Origin: Anaerolineales bacterium UBA3082
GTDB taxonomy: Bacteria > Chloroflexota > Anaerolineae > UBA7937
NCBI GenBank assembly: GCA_002366595.1
Contig: DFBK01000011.1
Span: forward strand, 41,591-105,590
Length of the DNA stretch: 64,000 nt
Direction of reading: 5' to 3'
Below, piece after piece: positions 8,798-17,355 of the stretch. Both the position numbers and the translations under genes were made by a program. A model generated the notes under the pieces. It did no database searches. It was not told the origin of the DNA and was given only the letters and a program-made list of their open reading frames with translations. Numbering within the stretch: position 1 is the stretch's first letter; every line of letters begins with the position of its first letter.

Positions 8798-9973
8798 TCA
8801 TCTTGATGCCTTCCTGTTGAGCAAGGAGTTGGCGACGAGGAGCAGAAGCCGCGGTTGGGTTAGAGCGAGTTTAAAGAAGGCGTTCTTGAACACGTCTCTA
8901 TTGTGGGTGGCCAGAAGATTCCTGGTTCTCGTGTTCAGCAACTCCAACAATCGGTCGTAATCGCGGTCACCGAACCTATTCAAAACGGCCCGCATCAGAG
9001 AGTGAAGGTCGAGTTCCGCCTTCAGACCTCGAACCGTCCTTCGGTAAGGTGCTTGTCCCACTATGGCCCTGACCGCTGCCCTGGCGCCTCTTAAGCCAGC
9101 AACGACTCCTCCCACCGTCGTGGCCTTGACTTGTCCTCCAGCGTCCCCGATGAGGAGGATCCTGGAATTCGAGATGGCGCGTGATGGTTTCAGTAGAGGA
9201 TCGTGTAGAGGGACCTGAGCGGCTTGAAACTCGAGGGTTTCACACCCTTGTGAAGATAGAAAGCCCTCCAGATTATCCCTAACCCCCTTACCGTTCCTGG
9301 AGATCAGGCCTATGACTGCTCTGGCCTCTGATTCCGGGATAAGCCAGTAGAAGAACTCGGTTCGCTCTCTATCAAACCATACCTTTACGGAATCTGCTGA
9401 GGCTTGGTTGGGCAATACCACCTTCGCTTGAGCGATGGTTACCGTCTCCCTGGAGTCTCTTGAGGCAGCCTTGGCCACATTGCTAAGGACGCCGTCAGCC
9501 CCTATGAGCACGTTGGTGGTGATGGTGTACTGTCTGCCCTGGACAACGTTCTCCAAGGAAAGGAGTAACTTGTTCCCTTCGTCCTCAAAACCCAAGAAAC
9601 GGAAGCCTGGGTATATTTTGGCGCCTTCCTCGGCGGCTTTCCTAGCCAACAACTCGATGAGTCTCTGCCTTTCAATTACTAGGTCGGGCTCTTGTAGTGC
9701 CACCCAGGAGTGTCGGTGGGCAGAAATCAGCTCCATTCTATTGACCTTGTTTAAGATAGCCTCAGGCGGGACGAAGCCTAGAACTTCACTCAACTTGCTG
9801 GTGACGATCAGTGTCCTAGGAGGCTGGCCTAGACCTTCGTGCACATCATATAGTTGAACCGGGATGCGCTCTTTGGCCAGAAGATAGGCTGCAAATAAAC
9901 CCGCGGTAGAAGCACCGACGATGACAACGTTATTTTGGTCCATTGGAACTCTCATACCCTTCGCTGGTGACAT
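8798..9973 (-). CDS. FAD-dependent oxidoreductase, geranylgeranyl reductase family
   Basis: 391 residues. The N-terminal dinucleotide fold has VVIVGASTAGLFAAYLL (about 16-32); a middle GADGVLS motif and the late FAD motif GDAGGQVKATTVGG mark the geranylgeranyl-reductase/halogenase branch of group A flavoproteins. Family members saturate isoprenoid chains, or hydroxylate small molecules. In this polysaccharide locus a plausible role is reduction of the polyprenyl lipid carrier, an inference without direct support. Start ATG 9973 is the longest; ATG 9940 just before the Rossmann strand is also possible. It is flanked by two small unknown genes. Confidence 0.8.
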   Translation of the reverse strand: MSPAKGMRVPMDQNNVVIVGASTAGLFAAYLLAKERIPVQLYDVHEGLGQPPRTLIVTSKLSEVLGFVPPEAILNKVNRMELISAHRHSWVALQEPDLVIERQRLIELLARKAAEEGAKIYPGFRFLGFEDEGNKLLLSLENVVQGRQYTITTNVLIGADGVLSNVAKAASRDSRETVTIAQAKVVLPNQASADSVKVWFDRERTEFFYWLIPESEARAVIGLISRNGKGVRDNLEGFLSSQGCETLEFQAAQVPLHDPLLKPSRAISNSRILLIGDAGGQVKATTVGGVVAGLRGARAAVRAIVGQAPYRRTVRGLKAELDLHSLMRAVLNRFGDRDYDRLLELLNTRTRNLLATHNRDVFKNAFFKLALTQPRLLLLVANSLLNRKASR

Positions 9974-10035
9974 CTGAAATCGGTATCTGCTTCAAATAGC
10001 CATTCGACCATACCAGAGATGTTACTATCCCCAGG

Positions 10036-10245
10036 CTAGACCTGTCTCTTCTTCTCGCCCGCTTGTTCAGTGCCTTCTTGGCGCGGGGAAGAGAAGCCCG
10101 CCAGGCTACTGAGGGCCATGGCTATGCCGCCCGCAACACAGATAGCCAGAGCGAGGTAGGGCCTAGTTCCCACGAAGGCGATGGCGAGCAAGGAAAATAG
10201 AATCCATAAAGAAAGGGGCTCCAAAATCGTGATTAGAGATTTCAT
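10036..10245 (-). CDS. Small two-helix membrane protein
   Basis: 69 residues from ATG 10245, with GGAAGG just upstream. Residues about 10-29 and 32-52 are hydrophobic and a charged C-terminal tail ends in GEKKRQV. It starts 25 bp after the transaldolase stop, so it belongs to the same transcript. No family is recognised. A longer in-frame start at 10326 would overlap the transaldolase and is less likely. Confidence 0.5.
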   Translation of the reverse strand: MKSLITILEPLSLWILFSLLAIAFVGTRPYLALAICVAGGIAMALSSLAGFSSPRQEGTEQAGEKKRQV

Positions 10246-10270
10246 CGCCCTTCCATAGCAAGACTGGGTA

Positions 10271-11050
10271 TCAAGCCTTCTGGGCCGAAAGTTCTTCTTC
10301 CACAAGTATGCCCTTGCGGAAGTCAACTATCCCTCTGAGACGGTATCCTGCCTGCTGAGCATCGTTGTAGAACATCTTCACTGTATCCAGCGAGTACTCG
10401 TGCAGATCTTTACCAACCAAGGGTAACTTTCTCAGAATGTCGTGAGTGACAGTGATGATGTGACACCCGACAGCATCGGCCTGGAATATATTGAGCAATT
10501 CACGGGGACTGGCCCAGATCAACTCAAGGTTTGGATACGGGCGCAGTAGTTGCACGGCTGCTGCCATCAAGGGCACGGGATCATGTCCGGTATCCGCAAC
10601 ACGCCCAGCGAAGACCGAAACAAAGCAGGATGGCCCTTCAGCAAGACACTGGCTGATGTCCCGCACTTGATCCAATGTCATCATTGCCGTCACGTTCAAT
10701 TTCACGCCAGCACGTGCCAACCTGCGCACCAGATCACAAGACGACTGACCATGGGTGTTGGTGATGGGAATCTTGACATAGACGTTTTCGCCCCACGAGG
10801 AAATCTCTAACGCCTGACGTTCCATCTCGTCAAACTCGTCGGAGAAAACCTCGAAGGAAATGGGGCGGTCAGGGATGGTGGCAGTGATTTCTTGGGCGAA
10901 GGCGCGATAGTCACTGACCTCCGCTTTGCGCATCAGAGTGGGATTCGTAGTGAATCCCTTGATCAGAGGGTTGCGATACAGTTCGAGCATGCCGGCCTTG
11001 TCGGCCCCGTCGGCGAAGATCTTGATGCTCAGATCGGCTAACCTTTTCAT
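10271..11050 (-). CDS. Transaldolase-like protein
   Basis: 259 residues from ATG 11050, with AGGAGG upstream; the ATGA overlap with gmhB indicates coupling. It has the class I aldolase TIM-barrel landmarks: an early IKGFTTNPT loop (about 30-38), the Schiff-base lysine in VYVKIPITN, KLNVTAMMTLDQ, and a DTGHDP region. Transaldolases exchange a dihydroxyacetone unit among fructose 6-P, erythrose 4-P and sedoheptulose 7-P. Placed directly after gmhA-gmhB-hdd genes, it could dedicate sedoheptulose 7-phosphate to heptose synthesis. It is shorter than TalB (about 317) and longer than fructose-6-P aldolases (about 220). Confidence 0.85.
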   Translation of the reverse strand: MKRLADLSIKIFADGADKAGMLELYRNPLIKGFTTNPTLMRKAEVSDYRAFAQEITATIPDRPISFEVFSDEFDEMERQALEISSWGENVYVKIPITNTHGQSSCDLVRRLARAGVKLNVTAMMTLDQVRDISQCLAEGPSCFVSVFAGRVADTGHDPVPLMAAAVQLLRPYPNLELIWASPRELLNIFQADAVGCHIITVTHDILRKLPLVGKDLHEYSLDTVKMFYNDAQQAGYRLRGIVDFRKGILVEEELSAQKA

Positions 11051-11601
11051 CCTTTTTCCTCCTGCGCAGGCTGTGTGCGGCGCTGCAAAACCCAACCAAC
11101 CGCTTCAATGAGTGAGCCAACCCGATGATCTGGGTTGTCCGGCTGTCTCTCTCTGTAACCATGGTCCACGAAGACGGTTTTGCACCCGGCGCGCTGCCCG
11201 GCTTCAATGTCTTTCCAGCGATCTCCCACCATGAAGCTGGCAGACAGATCGATCTCCCAATCCTGTGCAGCCTCAAGTAGCAGGCCGGGCTCTGGCTTGC
11301 GACATGGGCAGTGGTCCGCATCGTCGTGATAACATACCCGCATGTCATCCAATGGCAGTCGTTTGCGCAGTACCTGATTCATCGCCTCTACGACTTCACG
11401 ACGCTGAGTGCCCCGGGCTACACCTGGCTGGTTCGTCACAACGATGAGCAGGAAACCCGCTTCGTGTAATGAAGTGCAGGCCTCAACCACACCAGGCAGA
11501 ATCTTCAGTTCGGCTAGGCTGCTAGGGGAATAGGGCCTGCCCTTCCGCGCAATGGCACGATTCAATACGCCATCCCGATCGAGAAAAACGGCCTGGTGCA
11601 T
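11047..11601 (-). CDS. gmhB: D-glycero-D-manno-heptose 1,7-bisphosphate 7-phosphatase
   Basis: 184 residues, the normal GmhB length. HAD motif I is FLDRDGVLN (residues 6-14), motif II TNQPGVARG, the Zn-binding loop CYHDDADHCPCRKPEPG carries three Cys and a His, and motif IV is MVGDRWKDIEAG. The enzyme removes the 7-phosphate from heptose 1,7-bisphosphate. It starts 3 bp after gmhA and overlaps the transaldolase, within a complete heptose set. Whether it prefers the alpha or beta anomer is not visible, but the hddA/hddC partners imply the alpha (GDP) branch. Confidence 0.92.
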   Translation of the reverse strand: MHQAVFLDRDGVLNRAIARKGRPYSPSSLAELKILPGVVEACTSLHEAGFLLIVVTNQPGVARGTQRREVVEAMNQVLRKRLPLDDMRVCYHDDADHCPCRKPEPGLLLEAAQDWEIDLSASFMVGDRWKDIEAGQRAGCKTVFVDHGYRERQPDNPDHRVGSLIEAVGWVLQRRTQPAQEEKG

Positions 11602-11604
11602 GGT

Positions 11605-12198
11605 TCAGCTCACTGATTCCCACTTCATCGGCGACATTTGCAAAGCCGGATGGGAAACCAGCAGGTGCCAGATCAGGGCCTGGAAGGACTCGGTATGGGG
11701 AGTGATGGTTTCCGGGTTCACTGGGGGGATGACCGCGCAGGCGTTGGCGACCTGAGCAGTGTAACCACCGTCCCGGCCCACCACGCCGCAAATAGACGCT
11801 CCCACCTCCCGGGCGTATTGCAGGGCGCGCACCAGGTTGGGACTGATGTTATGCTCCAGGTCCCCGCCGCCGACCGAGAAGACAAAGATCATATCATTGC
11901 CGTTTAGGCGGCTCCCCTTCAGCCAGTTGACAAAGACCGATTCCCAGCCGTCGTCGTTGACCCGGGCGGTCAGTTCGGACACGTTGTCGGTGGGCGTGTA
12001 GGCCTCTATACCGACGATCTTTCGGAAGTCGTTCACAGCGTGGGAGGCATGGCCAGCGCCGCCGACGCCCAGGAAGAAAAGCCGGCCGCCACGCTCACGA
12101 AGGGCGACCAGGAGATTAATCATCCTGTCAATGGCCTCCACGTCCAGATTGCCCAGGATCTGGGATGCTTCTGACAGGTAATCTGTTGTGTATGACAT
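11605..12198 (-). CDS. gmhA: Sedoheptulose 7-phosphate isomerase (SIS domain)
   Basis: 197 residues with the SIS fold: RLFFLGVGGAGHASHAVNDF phosphosugar-binding loop near residues 39-58, IFVFSVGGGDLEHNIS, and a conserved E in the final helix region (PHTESFQALIWH). GmhA converts sedoheptulose 7-P into D-glycero-D-manno-heptose 7-P, the first committed heptose step. It lies between hddA and gmhB. The first loop has GGAGHAS where the usual sequence is GNGGSAAD, a mild deviation, so another sugar phosphate substrate cannot be excluded. Confidence 0.85.
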   Translation of the reverse strand: MSYTTDYLSEASQILGNLDVEAIDRMINLLVALRERGGRLFFLGVGGAGHASHAVNDFRKIVGIEAYTPTDNVSELTARVNDDGWESVFVNWLKGSRLNGNDMIFVFSVGGGDLEHNISPNLVRALQYAREVGASICGVVGRDGGYTAQVANACAVIPPVNPETITPHTESFQALIWHLLVSHPALQMSPMKWESVS

Positions 12199-12333
12199 GC
12201 TTATCTCTACGACATTCTATGAGCCCGTAGCGAGCGGTGCTTGAGTGACGAGTCGAAAGCCGCTTGGTCTGGTTTCGACAAGTTCAACCCAAGGGATGTG
12301 TCGCTTCGTCCCCTTCGGCAGGATCGGGCGACA

Positions 12334-13323
12334 TTAGAAATTCACCAGCACCTTGGCGCCCTCGAAGTCGAAGTCGAAGGGCATCTCGCGGAGGCCCTCA
12401 GCAGCCATCGCTTGGCGCAGCCGGACTTTGTGATTATTGGGACAGTAGAACATGAAGAAACCACCGCCGCCTGCTCCCATGATCTTGCCCCCCAAGGCGC
12501 CATTCTCCTTGGCGATATCGTACCAGCGGTCGATCTCCGGATGGCTGATCTTGCCCGAGCGACGCTTCTTGTTCTGCCAATGCTCATCCAGCAAGAGGCC
12601 AAATCGCTCTAGATCGCCCTTCTTTAGCGCTTCCTTGATCCGGTACCCCAATTCCTTGGTACGATGCAGACTGTCAACTACGGCGGTGTCACCACGTTGC
12701 GTATCAACCTCCTGATCCTGTAGAATGTCCCGGCTGTGCCGGATGATACCGGTGTAGAAGAGGAGGATGCAGTTGCGTAACTCCTCCATCGTGCTCCTGG
12801 AGATGCTTAGAGGACTGACGTGGACCGTGCCATCGGGGTCGATATCTAGACAGGTGATGCCACCGAAAGCCGCCAGGTAGTGATCGTGTTTGCCTACGGG
12901 GTGGTGGGCTAGGTTCATCTCGATATGACAGGCTTGCTCGGCTAGGACTGGGGTCGGCACCTGCTCACGTTTGAAGGCATAGAGTGCGGTCAGGAGAGCG
13001 ACGAGATAGCTCCCCGATGAGCCCAGGCCAGTGCCAGCTGGGACATCAGCCATGGAGACGATCTCCAAAGAGGTGTTGAGGTTGAGAAGCTTCAGCGTTG
13101 GGCGTACCAGGTCATGTTGGATGTCATCAACGCGGCTTACCTCCTCATATCGGGAGTACTTGATCCGCAGCAGATTGTCGGCAGCCGGACGATTGGTATA
13201 TACGTAAACGTACTTGTTAATGGCACCGCTGAGGATGAATCCGCCGTAGTGAGAATAATAAGAGGGCAGGTCAGTTCCACCCCCTCCCAGCGAGATCCGT
13301 AAGGGCGCTCTGGTTAAGATCAT
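12334..13323 (-). CDS. hddA: D-glycero-alpha-D-manno-heptose 7-phosphate kinase
   Basis: 329 residues, a GHMP kinase. The N-terminus RAPLRISLGGGGTDLPSYYS is the HddA/fucokinase-type substrate segment; the ATP loop PAGTGLGSSGSYLVALL is near residues 93-109, and the C-terminal GHMP motif is GKIMGAGGGGFFMFYC. HddA phosphorylates heptose 7-P at O1 with alpha configuration, leading to GDP-heptose. The start is 1 bp after the hddC stop. A 135-bp gap separates it from gmhA. Confidence 0.92.
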   Translation of the reverse strand: MILTRAPLRISLGGGGTDLPSYYSHYGGFILSGAINKYVYVYTNRPAADNLLRIKYSRYEEVSRVDDIQHDLVRPTLKLLNLNTSLEIVSMADVPAGTGLGSSGSYLVALLTALYAFKREQVPTPVLAEQACHIEMNLAHHPVGKHDHYLAAFGGITCLDIDPDGTVHVSPLSISRSTMEELRNCILLFYTGIIRHSRDILQDQEVDTQRGDTAVVDSLHRTKELGYRIKEALKKGDLERFGLLLDEHWQNKKRRSGKISHPEIDRWYDIAKENGALGGKIMGAGGGGFFMFYCPNNHKVRLRQAMAAEGLREMPFDFDFEGAKVLVNF

Positions 13324-13324
13324 G

Positions 13325-14038
13325 TCACTCTCCCTTCTCCCAGATGGCTTTCACCCGCTGCAGATCCTCCGGTGTATCAATCCACCAGAGATCTTCGCCT
13401 TGGGACATCCGATAGCCATATATCGCTTCTCCACGAGCCAGCAAAGATGGGAATAGATCATGACCGAAGTCAGATGGCGTACCGTCCGGGATGGCATCCA
13501 ATACCTCTGGCTCTAGTACGAGGATCCCTGCGCTGACCCAGCCGCTGAATACTTGGTGAGACTTCGGTTTCTCCACAAACCGGGTGATCCGGTCCTGGTC
13601 ATCTAGATCAGCGATACCGCTGGCGATGGGGTCATCCCGATGGTAAAGTGCGATGGTGGCGATACCGCCCTTAGCCAGGTGGAAGACGACAAGCCGGTTC
13701 AAGTCACAAGTGGTCAGGTTATCGCCGTAGAGAACGAGGAAGGTGCTGTCGAACTGCTCTCGCACTCTTCTCACGGCCCCAGCCGTGCCAAGAAGTTCCG
13801 GTTCAAAGGAGTAGGTGATATGCACGCCCCAGCGTGAGCCATCGCCAAAGTGCTCAACGATCGTTTGAGGATGGTGGTGAAGGTTTATCACTGCCTCGCG
13901 AATGCCGTGGCGCGCGAGCAACTCCAGATTGTGTTCTAGAATAGGCTTGTCCCTTACGAGAACCATCGGTTTGGGGATGTGCTCGGTGAGAGGGCGGAGG
14001 CGAGTGCCCTGGCCCGCCGCCAGGATCATAGTCTTCAT
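13325..14038 (-). CDS. hddC: Heptose 1-phosphate nucleotidyltransferase (GDP-heptose forming)
   Basis: 237 residues. MILAAGQGTRLRPLTEHIPKP at the N-terminus is the nucleotidyltransferase signature, LYGDNLT holds the metal-binding Asp, and FVEKP is the sugar-contact motif. By context with hddA, gmhA and gmhB it is assigned as guanylyltransferase making GDP-D-glycero-alpha-D-manno-heptose. The sequence alone cannot distinguish GTP from other NTPs, so the symbol rests on the neighbourhood. It is 1 bp from hddA. Confidence 0.82.
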   Translation of the reverse strand: MKTMILAAGQGTRLRPLTEHIPKPMVLVRDKPILEHNLELLARHGIREAVINLHHHPQTIVEHFGDGSRWGVHITYSFEPELLGTAGAVRRVREQFDSTFLVLYGDNLTTCDLNRLVVFHLAKGGIATIALYHRDDPIASGIADLDDQDRITRFVEKPKSHQVFSGWVSAGILVLEPEVLDAIPDGTPSDFGHDLFPSLLARGEAIYGYRMSQGEDLWWIDTPEDLQRVKAIWEKGE

Positions 14039-14053
14039 GGTTGTGACTGATTG

Positions 14054-15070
14054 TTAATTGTCAGCATCCGTCAACTTTACAACTCGGCCAGTCGCTGCGG
14101 ATTCATAGACCGCGTACGCGAGCCTCAGGGCCTGCCACCCGTCGTAGCCGTTGCCGAGGGGCTGCCGATCCTCCCGAATGGCCGTCACGAACTCTCGCCA
14201 TTCTTCCTCCCAGGAGACATCTGGGCCTGGAAACTCGAAACGCTTCTCCTCCGGGGGCCCTGATTGGGAGAGTCTCTTTCCCCAGATCAAACGTTCCAGC
14301 CCATAACTCCCCCCTAGCCCCTCCACAATCAGGTAACCTTCTCGGCCGAATATCTCGAAGGAGAAGAGGTTCTTCCATTGAGTCCAACTGGCATGAAGGG
14401 AAGCCACCTGCCCTTTGGCTTTACGGAGAAGAGCAAACGCGTTATCCTCGACGGGCGTATTCCAGAATGAGGTTCCTGTGAAACCCACCACCTCATGAAA
14501 ATCGCCCAGAAACCAGCGGAAGAGATCCAGAGCATGGATGCCTTGATCCAGCAACTCTCCACCGCCAGATATCTCCGGATTAGCCCGCCATTCCTTATCG
14601 TAGCCTGGCCTCCCGCCATGCCCGTAGCGGCAGCGAATGAAATAGAGCTCGCCGATAGCCCCTTGATCGAACAACTCACGTGCCTTCCGAATGGCGGCAT
14701 GGTGTCGATGGTTGAAGCCCGTCTTCAGTTTGACCTTGTTTGCGCGAGCCGCCTTGACTATTTGCCAGGATTCTTCCGCGTTCCGTCCCAGGGGCTTCTC
14801 ACAGAGGACATGCTTGCCATTCCGCGCCGCTTCTATGCTTATAGGCGCCAACCAGTCGTTGCTGGTGGAGACAATGACGGCCTCCACATCATCCCTGGCG
14901 ACGACCTTTTGCCAGTCGGTTGTAGCCAAGCAGCCCATCTCTCTGGCCAGCGGTCTAGCCCGGCCCTCGTCCACGTCGGCCACAATTACCAACTCGTCAC
15001 CAGGAGATTGGCGCACGACATCTGCCCGGCGGCAACCGATGAGACCACACCCCACTATCCCGACACGCAT
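14054..15070 (-). CDS. Gfo/Idh/MocA family sugar oxidoreductase
   Basis: 338 residues. The N-terminal Rossmann domain has VGIVGCGLIGCRRADVV; CEKPLGRNAEES near residue 92 is the conserved EKP motif with the catalytic-region lysine, and LDQGIHALDLFRWFLG contains the usual D-x-x-x-H pair. Members oxidise or reduce ring carbons of sugars and nucleotide sugars with NAD(P). It is 2 bp from the SDR gene before it and 15 bp from hddC after it, so it probably acts on the heptose-derived or another nucleotide sugar of this locus. Confidence 0.88.
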   Translation of the reverse strand: MRVGIVGCGLIGCRRADVVRQSPGDELVIVADVDEGRARPLAREMGCLATTDWQKVVARDDVEAVIVSTSNDWLAPISIEAARNGKHVLCEKPLGRNAEESWQIVKAARANKVKLKTGFNHRHHAAIRKARELFDQGAIGELYFIRCRYGHGGRPGYDKEWRANPEISGGGELLDQGIHALDLFRWFLGDFHEVVGFTGTSFWNTPVEDNAFALLRKAKGQVASLHASWTQWKNLFSFEIFGREGYLIVEGLGGSYGLERLIWGKRLSQSGPPEEKRFEFPGPDVSWEEEWREFVTAIREDRQPLGNGYDGWQALRLAYAVYESAATGRVVKLTDADN

Positions 15071-15072
15071 AG

Positions 15073-15939
15073 CTACTTCAGTTTGTCCATCAGCGGCCGC
15101 AAGGTGTACGGATCCATGCGGCGCAGAGTGAACCAGGGCGCAGACATCACCTCGGCGATGCGGTCAGCGTCCCAGGACTGCCAGTCATCGTAGGGAGCAG
15201 CAATGAGTTTGCCAGTCAACCCATCCGAGTCATCCGAGGCCAGGAACACGACCAGTTGTGCCGGCAGCTCTCGAGGCACGCCACCCTCGCCGGTCTCCCT
15301 CAACCGGCGGATGCGAGCCAGCAGGTCGCCTGCCCGCTCACCGGCCGTCAACACTTGGTCTTGCAGGCGAGTATCCACGGCACCAGGGGCGACAACGTTG
15401 ACCTGGATGTTGAACTCTTTGACCTCTTCGGCCAGGGTCTCGGTCAGCCGCACACTAGCCGTCTTGGAGACGCCGTAGGCCGTGAAGCGCGGGAGCGGCG
15501 ATGTCGCGCCCCCTCCAGAGAAGTTAACAATCTTCCCCTGCCGAGATTCTATCATGTGGGGCAGTACAGTATGGCAACACATAAACGTGCCAAGGAGATT
15601 GATCTGGATCGCCTGGATCCACTCATCCACATCTATGTCCCACATGGGACCAATGGGGCCGTAGACACCGGCGGCGTTGACCAAGATGTCAATCTGGCCA
15701 TAGGTGGTCAAGGTGGCCTCAACCAGCTGTAACACATCATCCTGTCTGGACACGTCCGTGCGGATGACCTGAACCTGACCACCCATCTTCCGAATTTGGG
15801 CTGCAACCTGCTCAAGCTCGGTCTGGGTGCGGGAGGCGATGGCGAGGCGCGCACCTTCTCGGGCGAACGCCAGAGCAATGGCTTCGCCGATGCCACGTCC
15901 CCCGCCGGTGATGATGGCGACTTTGCCTTGCAGCCTCAC
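15073..15939 (-). CDS. Short-chain dehydrogenase/reductase
   Basis: 288 residues from GTG 15939, which overlaps the preceding dehydrogenase stop as GTGA. It has the classical SDR motifs: TGGGRGIGEAIALAFA (11-26), NAAGVYG, and the catalytic YGVSK. A C-terminal extension of about 40 residues (MSAPWFTLRRMDPYTLRPLMDKLK) goes beyond the minimal SDR core. Substrate is unknown; its coupling to a nucleotide-sugar dehydrogenase homologue and a Gfo/Idh/MocA enzyme suggests a three-gene sugar redox module. Confidence 0.88.
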   Translation of the reverse strand: MRLQGKVAIITGGGRGIGEAIALAFAREGARLAIASRTQTELEQVAAQIRKMGGQVQVIRTDVSRQDDVLQLVEATLTTYGQIDILVNAAGVYGPIGPMWDIDVDEWIQAIQINLLGTFMCCHTVLPHMIESRQGKIVNFSGGGATSPLPRFTAYGVSKTASVRLTETLAEEVKEFNIQVNVVAPGAVDTRLQDQVLTAGERAGDLLARIRRLRETGEGGVPRELPAQLVVFLASDDSDGLTGKLIAAPYDDWQSWDADRIAEVMSAPWFTLRRMDPYTLRPLMDKLK

Positions 15940-17264
15940 GATTGACTCCTTCCCAGCGAAATACCCCGGCCGATCCCAGAGTAGGCAAACCCTAGTTGAA
16001 TCATTTCTGTCGGGTCGAAGACATTCCTGGTATCAATGAACAGTGGCCGACGCATGGCAGCGCGCAGGCAGGGTAAATCCAGGTCGTGAATGCCCGCCCA
16101 CTCGGTTACGAGCACGAGGGCATCACTGCCCTCAGCAGCAGCATAGGGGTCGGGACAGGGTTCAAAGGGGGGCAGGTCGGCCACTTCATCCAGGCGGGCC
16201 AGTGGGTCGAAGGCTTTGACGGAAGCCCCCTGGGCGACCAAATCACGGATGATGTCCAGGGCGATAGATCGGCGCAGAGTGCTGGTGCCGGGCTTATAGG
16301 TCAGGCCTAGGATGCCTACCTGAAGGCCCTCCAGCGAGTCGTATATCCTCTGCAGGCGTCGCCCCACCAGGCTGGCACGCGCCTGATTGACGACCATCAC
16401 CGCGTCTATCATGGGGGTGTCACACCCGTGTTGCTGACCGAGCCTCTGGAGTGCCCGAATCTCGCGCCCCAGGGTGCCCCCGGCGAACCCCAGTCCCGGC
16501 TTGAGAAAGGCGTACCTACTGATTCGCCGATCAAGCTTCATAATCTGAGCTACCTGCAATGCGTCGGCGCCGACTTCATCGCACAGGCTGGCCATCTCAT
16601 TGATAAAGCTGATGGAGGCGGCCAGAAAGGCATTGGAGGCATGCTTCGCCATCTCCGCGGTGCGCAGGCCGGTGATGACAATGGGCCGACCCAGGGGGCG
16701 ATAGAGGGCCGCAATCCGTTCAGCCACGGCAGGGTCATTGGCACCCACCACGAAACGGTCCGCACGGCGGAAGGTATCCACCGCTGCTCCCAGACGCAGG
16801 AACTCCGGCACGTAGGCCACGTCGAGGGCTGCCGCCGGATTCTCCTCCCGCACAATGGCGGTGATGCGCTCGCAGGTACCTACCGGCACCTGAGCACTGA
16901 CGATCAGGATCAACTCCCCAGACATGGCCTGTCCGATATGCCGGGCTGCTTCGAAGATGCTGGTCAAATCCGATTCATCATCAGGTCCCACTGGCGTGTC
17001 GATGGCGATGTAGGCAAACTCGGCTCCGTGCAGTGCCTCTCTGTAGTCAGTCGTATACTTCAACCGCCCGGACCGCACGTTGCGGCGCATGATCGTTTTG
17101 AGTTTCGGCTCGTACACCGGAGGTTGGCCGGCGTTCAAGGCAGCCACAACCCTCTCGTCATCACCCACTCCGCACACCTGGTGCCCCATGTCGGCTAGGC
17201 ACGCAGACAACACCGACGCCTGATGCCAGAGGCCGACTATGCAGATGTTCGCCAATGTGCTCAC
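15936..17264 (-). CDS. UDP-glucose/GDP-mannose dehydrogenase homologue lacking the catalytic Cys
   Basis: 442 residues with the three-domain layout of nucleotide-sugar 6-dehydrogenases. AIDTPVG, SAQVPVGT, VPEFLR and AEMAKHASNAFLA (Lys207, Asn211) are conserved. Two changes stand out: the first nucleotide loop is VGLWHQA in place of GxGxxG, and the catalytic segment normally GFGGSCFPKD reads GFAGGTLGRE, so Thr264 stands where the essential Cys should be. Two-step oxidation to a uronic acid would not be expected. It may be a subfamily with other chemistry. It overlaps the SDR gene and is part of the heptose-side block. Confidence 0.85.
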   Translation of the reverse strand: MSTLANICIVGLWHQASVLSACLADMGHQVCGVGDDERVVAALNAGQPPVYEPKLKTIMRRNVRSGRLKYTTDYREALHGAEFAYIAIDTPVGPDDESDLTSIFEAARHIGQAMSGELILIVSAQVPVGTCERITAIVREENPAAALDVAYVPEFLRLGAAVDTFRRADRFVVGANDPAVAERIAALYRPLGRPIVITGLRTAEMAKHASNAFLAASISFINEMASLCDEVGADALQVAQIMKLDRRISRYAFLKPGLGFAGGTLGREIRALQRLGQQHGCDTPMIDAVMVVNQARASLVGRRLQRIYDSLEGLQVGILGLTYKPGTSTLRRSIALDIIRDLVAQGASVKAFDPLARLDEVADLPPFEPCPDPYAAAEGSDALVLVTEWAGIHDLDLPCLRAAMRRPLFIDTRNVFDPTEMIQLGFAYSGIGRGISLGRSQS

Positions 17265-17277
17265 TCCTGTCTTTGCC

Positions 17278-17350
17278 TGATGGCAGATGGCTGATGGCCC
17301 AAGACCGACCGCCGACGGCCGACCGGAACGAATGACGGCAGTCCGTAATC
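17278..17350. repeat. Intergenic short tandem (heptamer-like) repeats
   Basis: The 91-bp spacer between two coding regions begins with three imperfect heptamers, GATGGCA, GATGGCT and GATGGCC, then a self-complementary GC-rich stretch around CCGCCGACGGCCGACC. A related inverted stretch (CCGTCGGCCGTCGG) lies on the other side of the epimerase gene at about 18624-18640. Such arrays are typical of short tandem repeat families; no coding potential. Confidence 0.45.
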
Positions 17351-17355
17351 AGCGG

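Noticed and set aside
14495..15193. 232-codon plus-strand frame
   Set aside because: Antisense to the Gfo/Idh/MocA gene; no coherent motif.
16428..17198. 256-codon plus-strand frame
   Set aside because: It is antisense to the conserved dehydrogenase homologue and has His/Gly/Gln-rich composition typical of a shadow frame.
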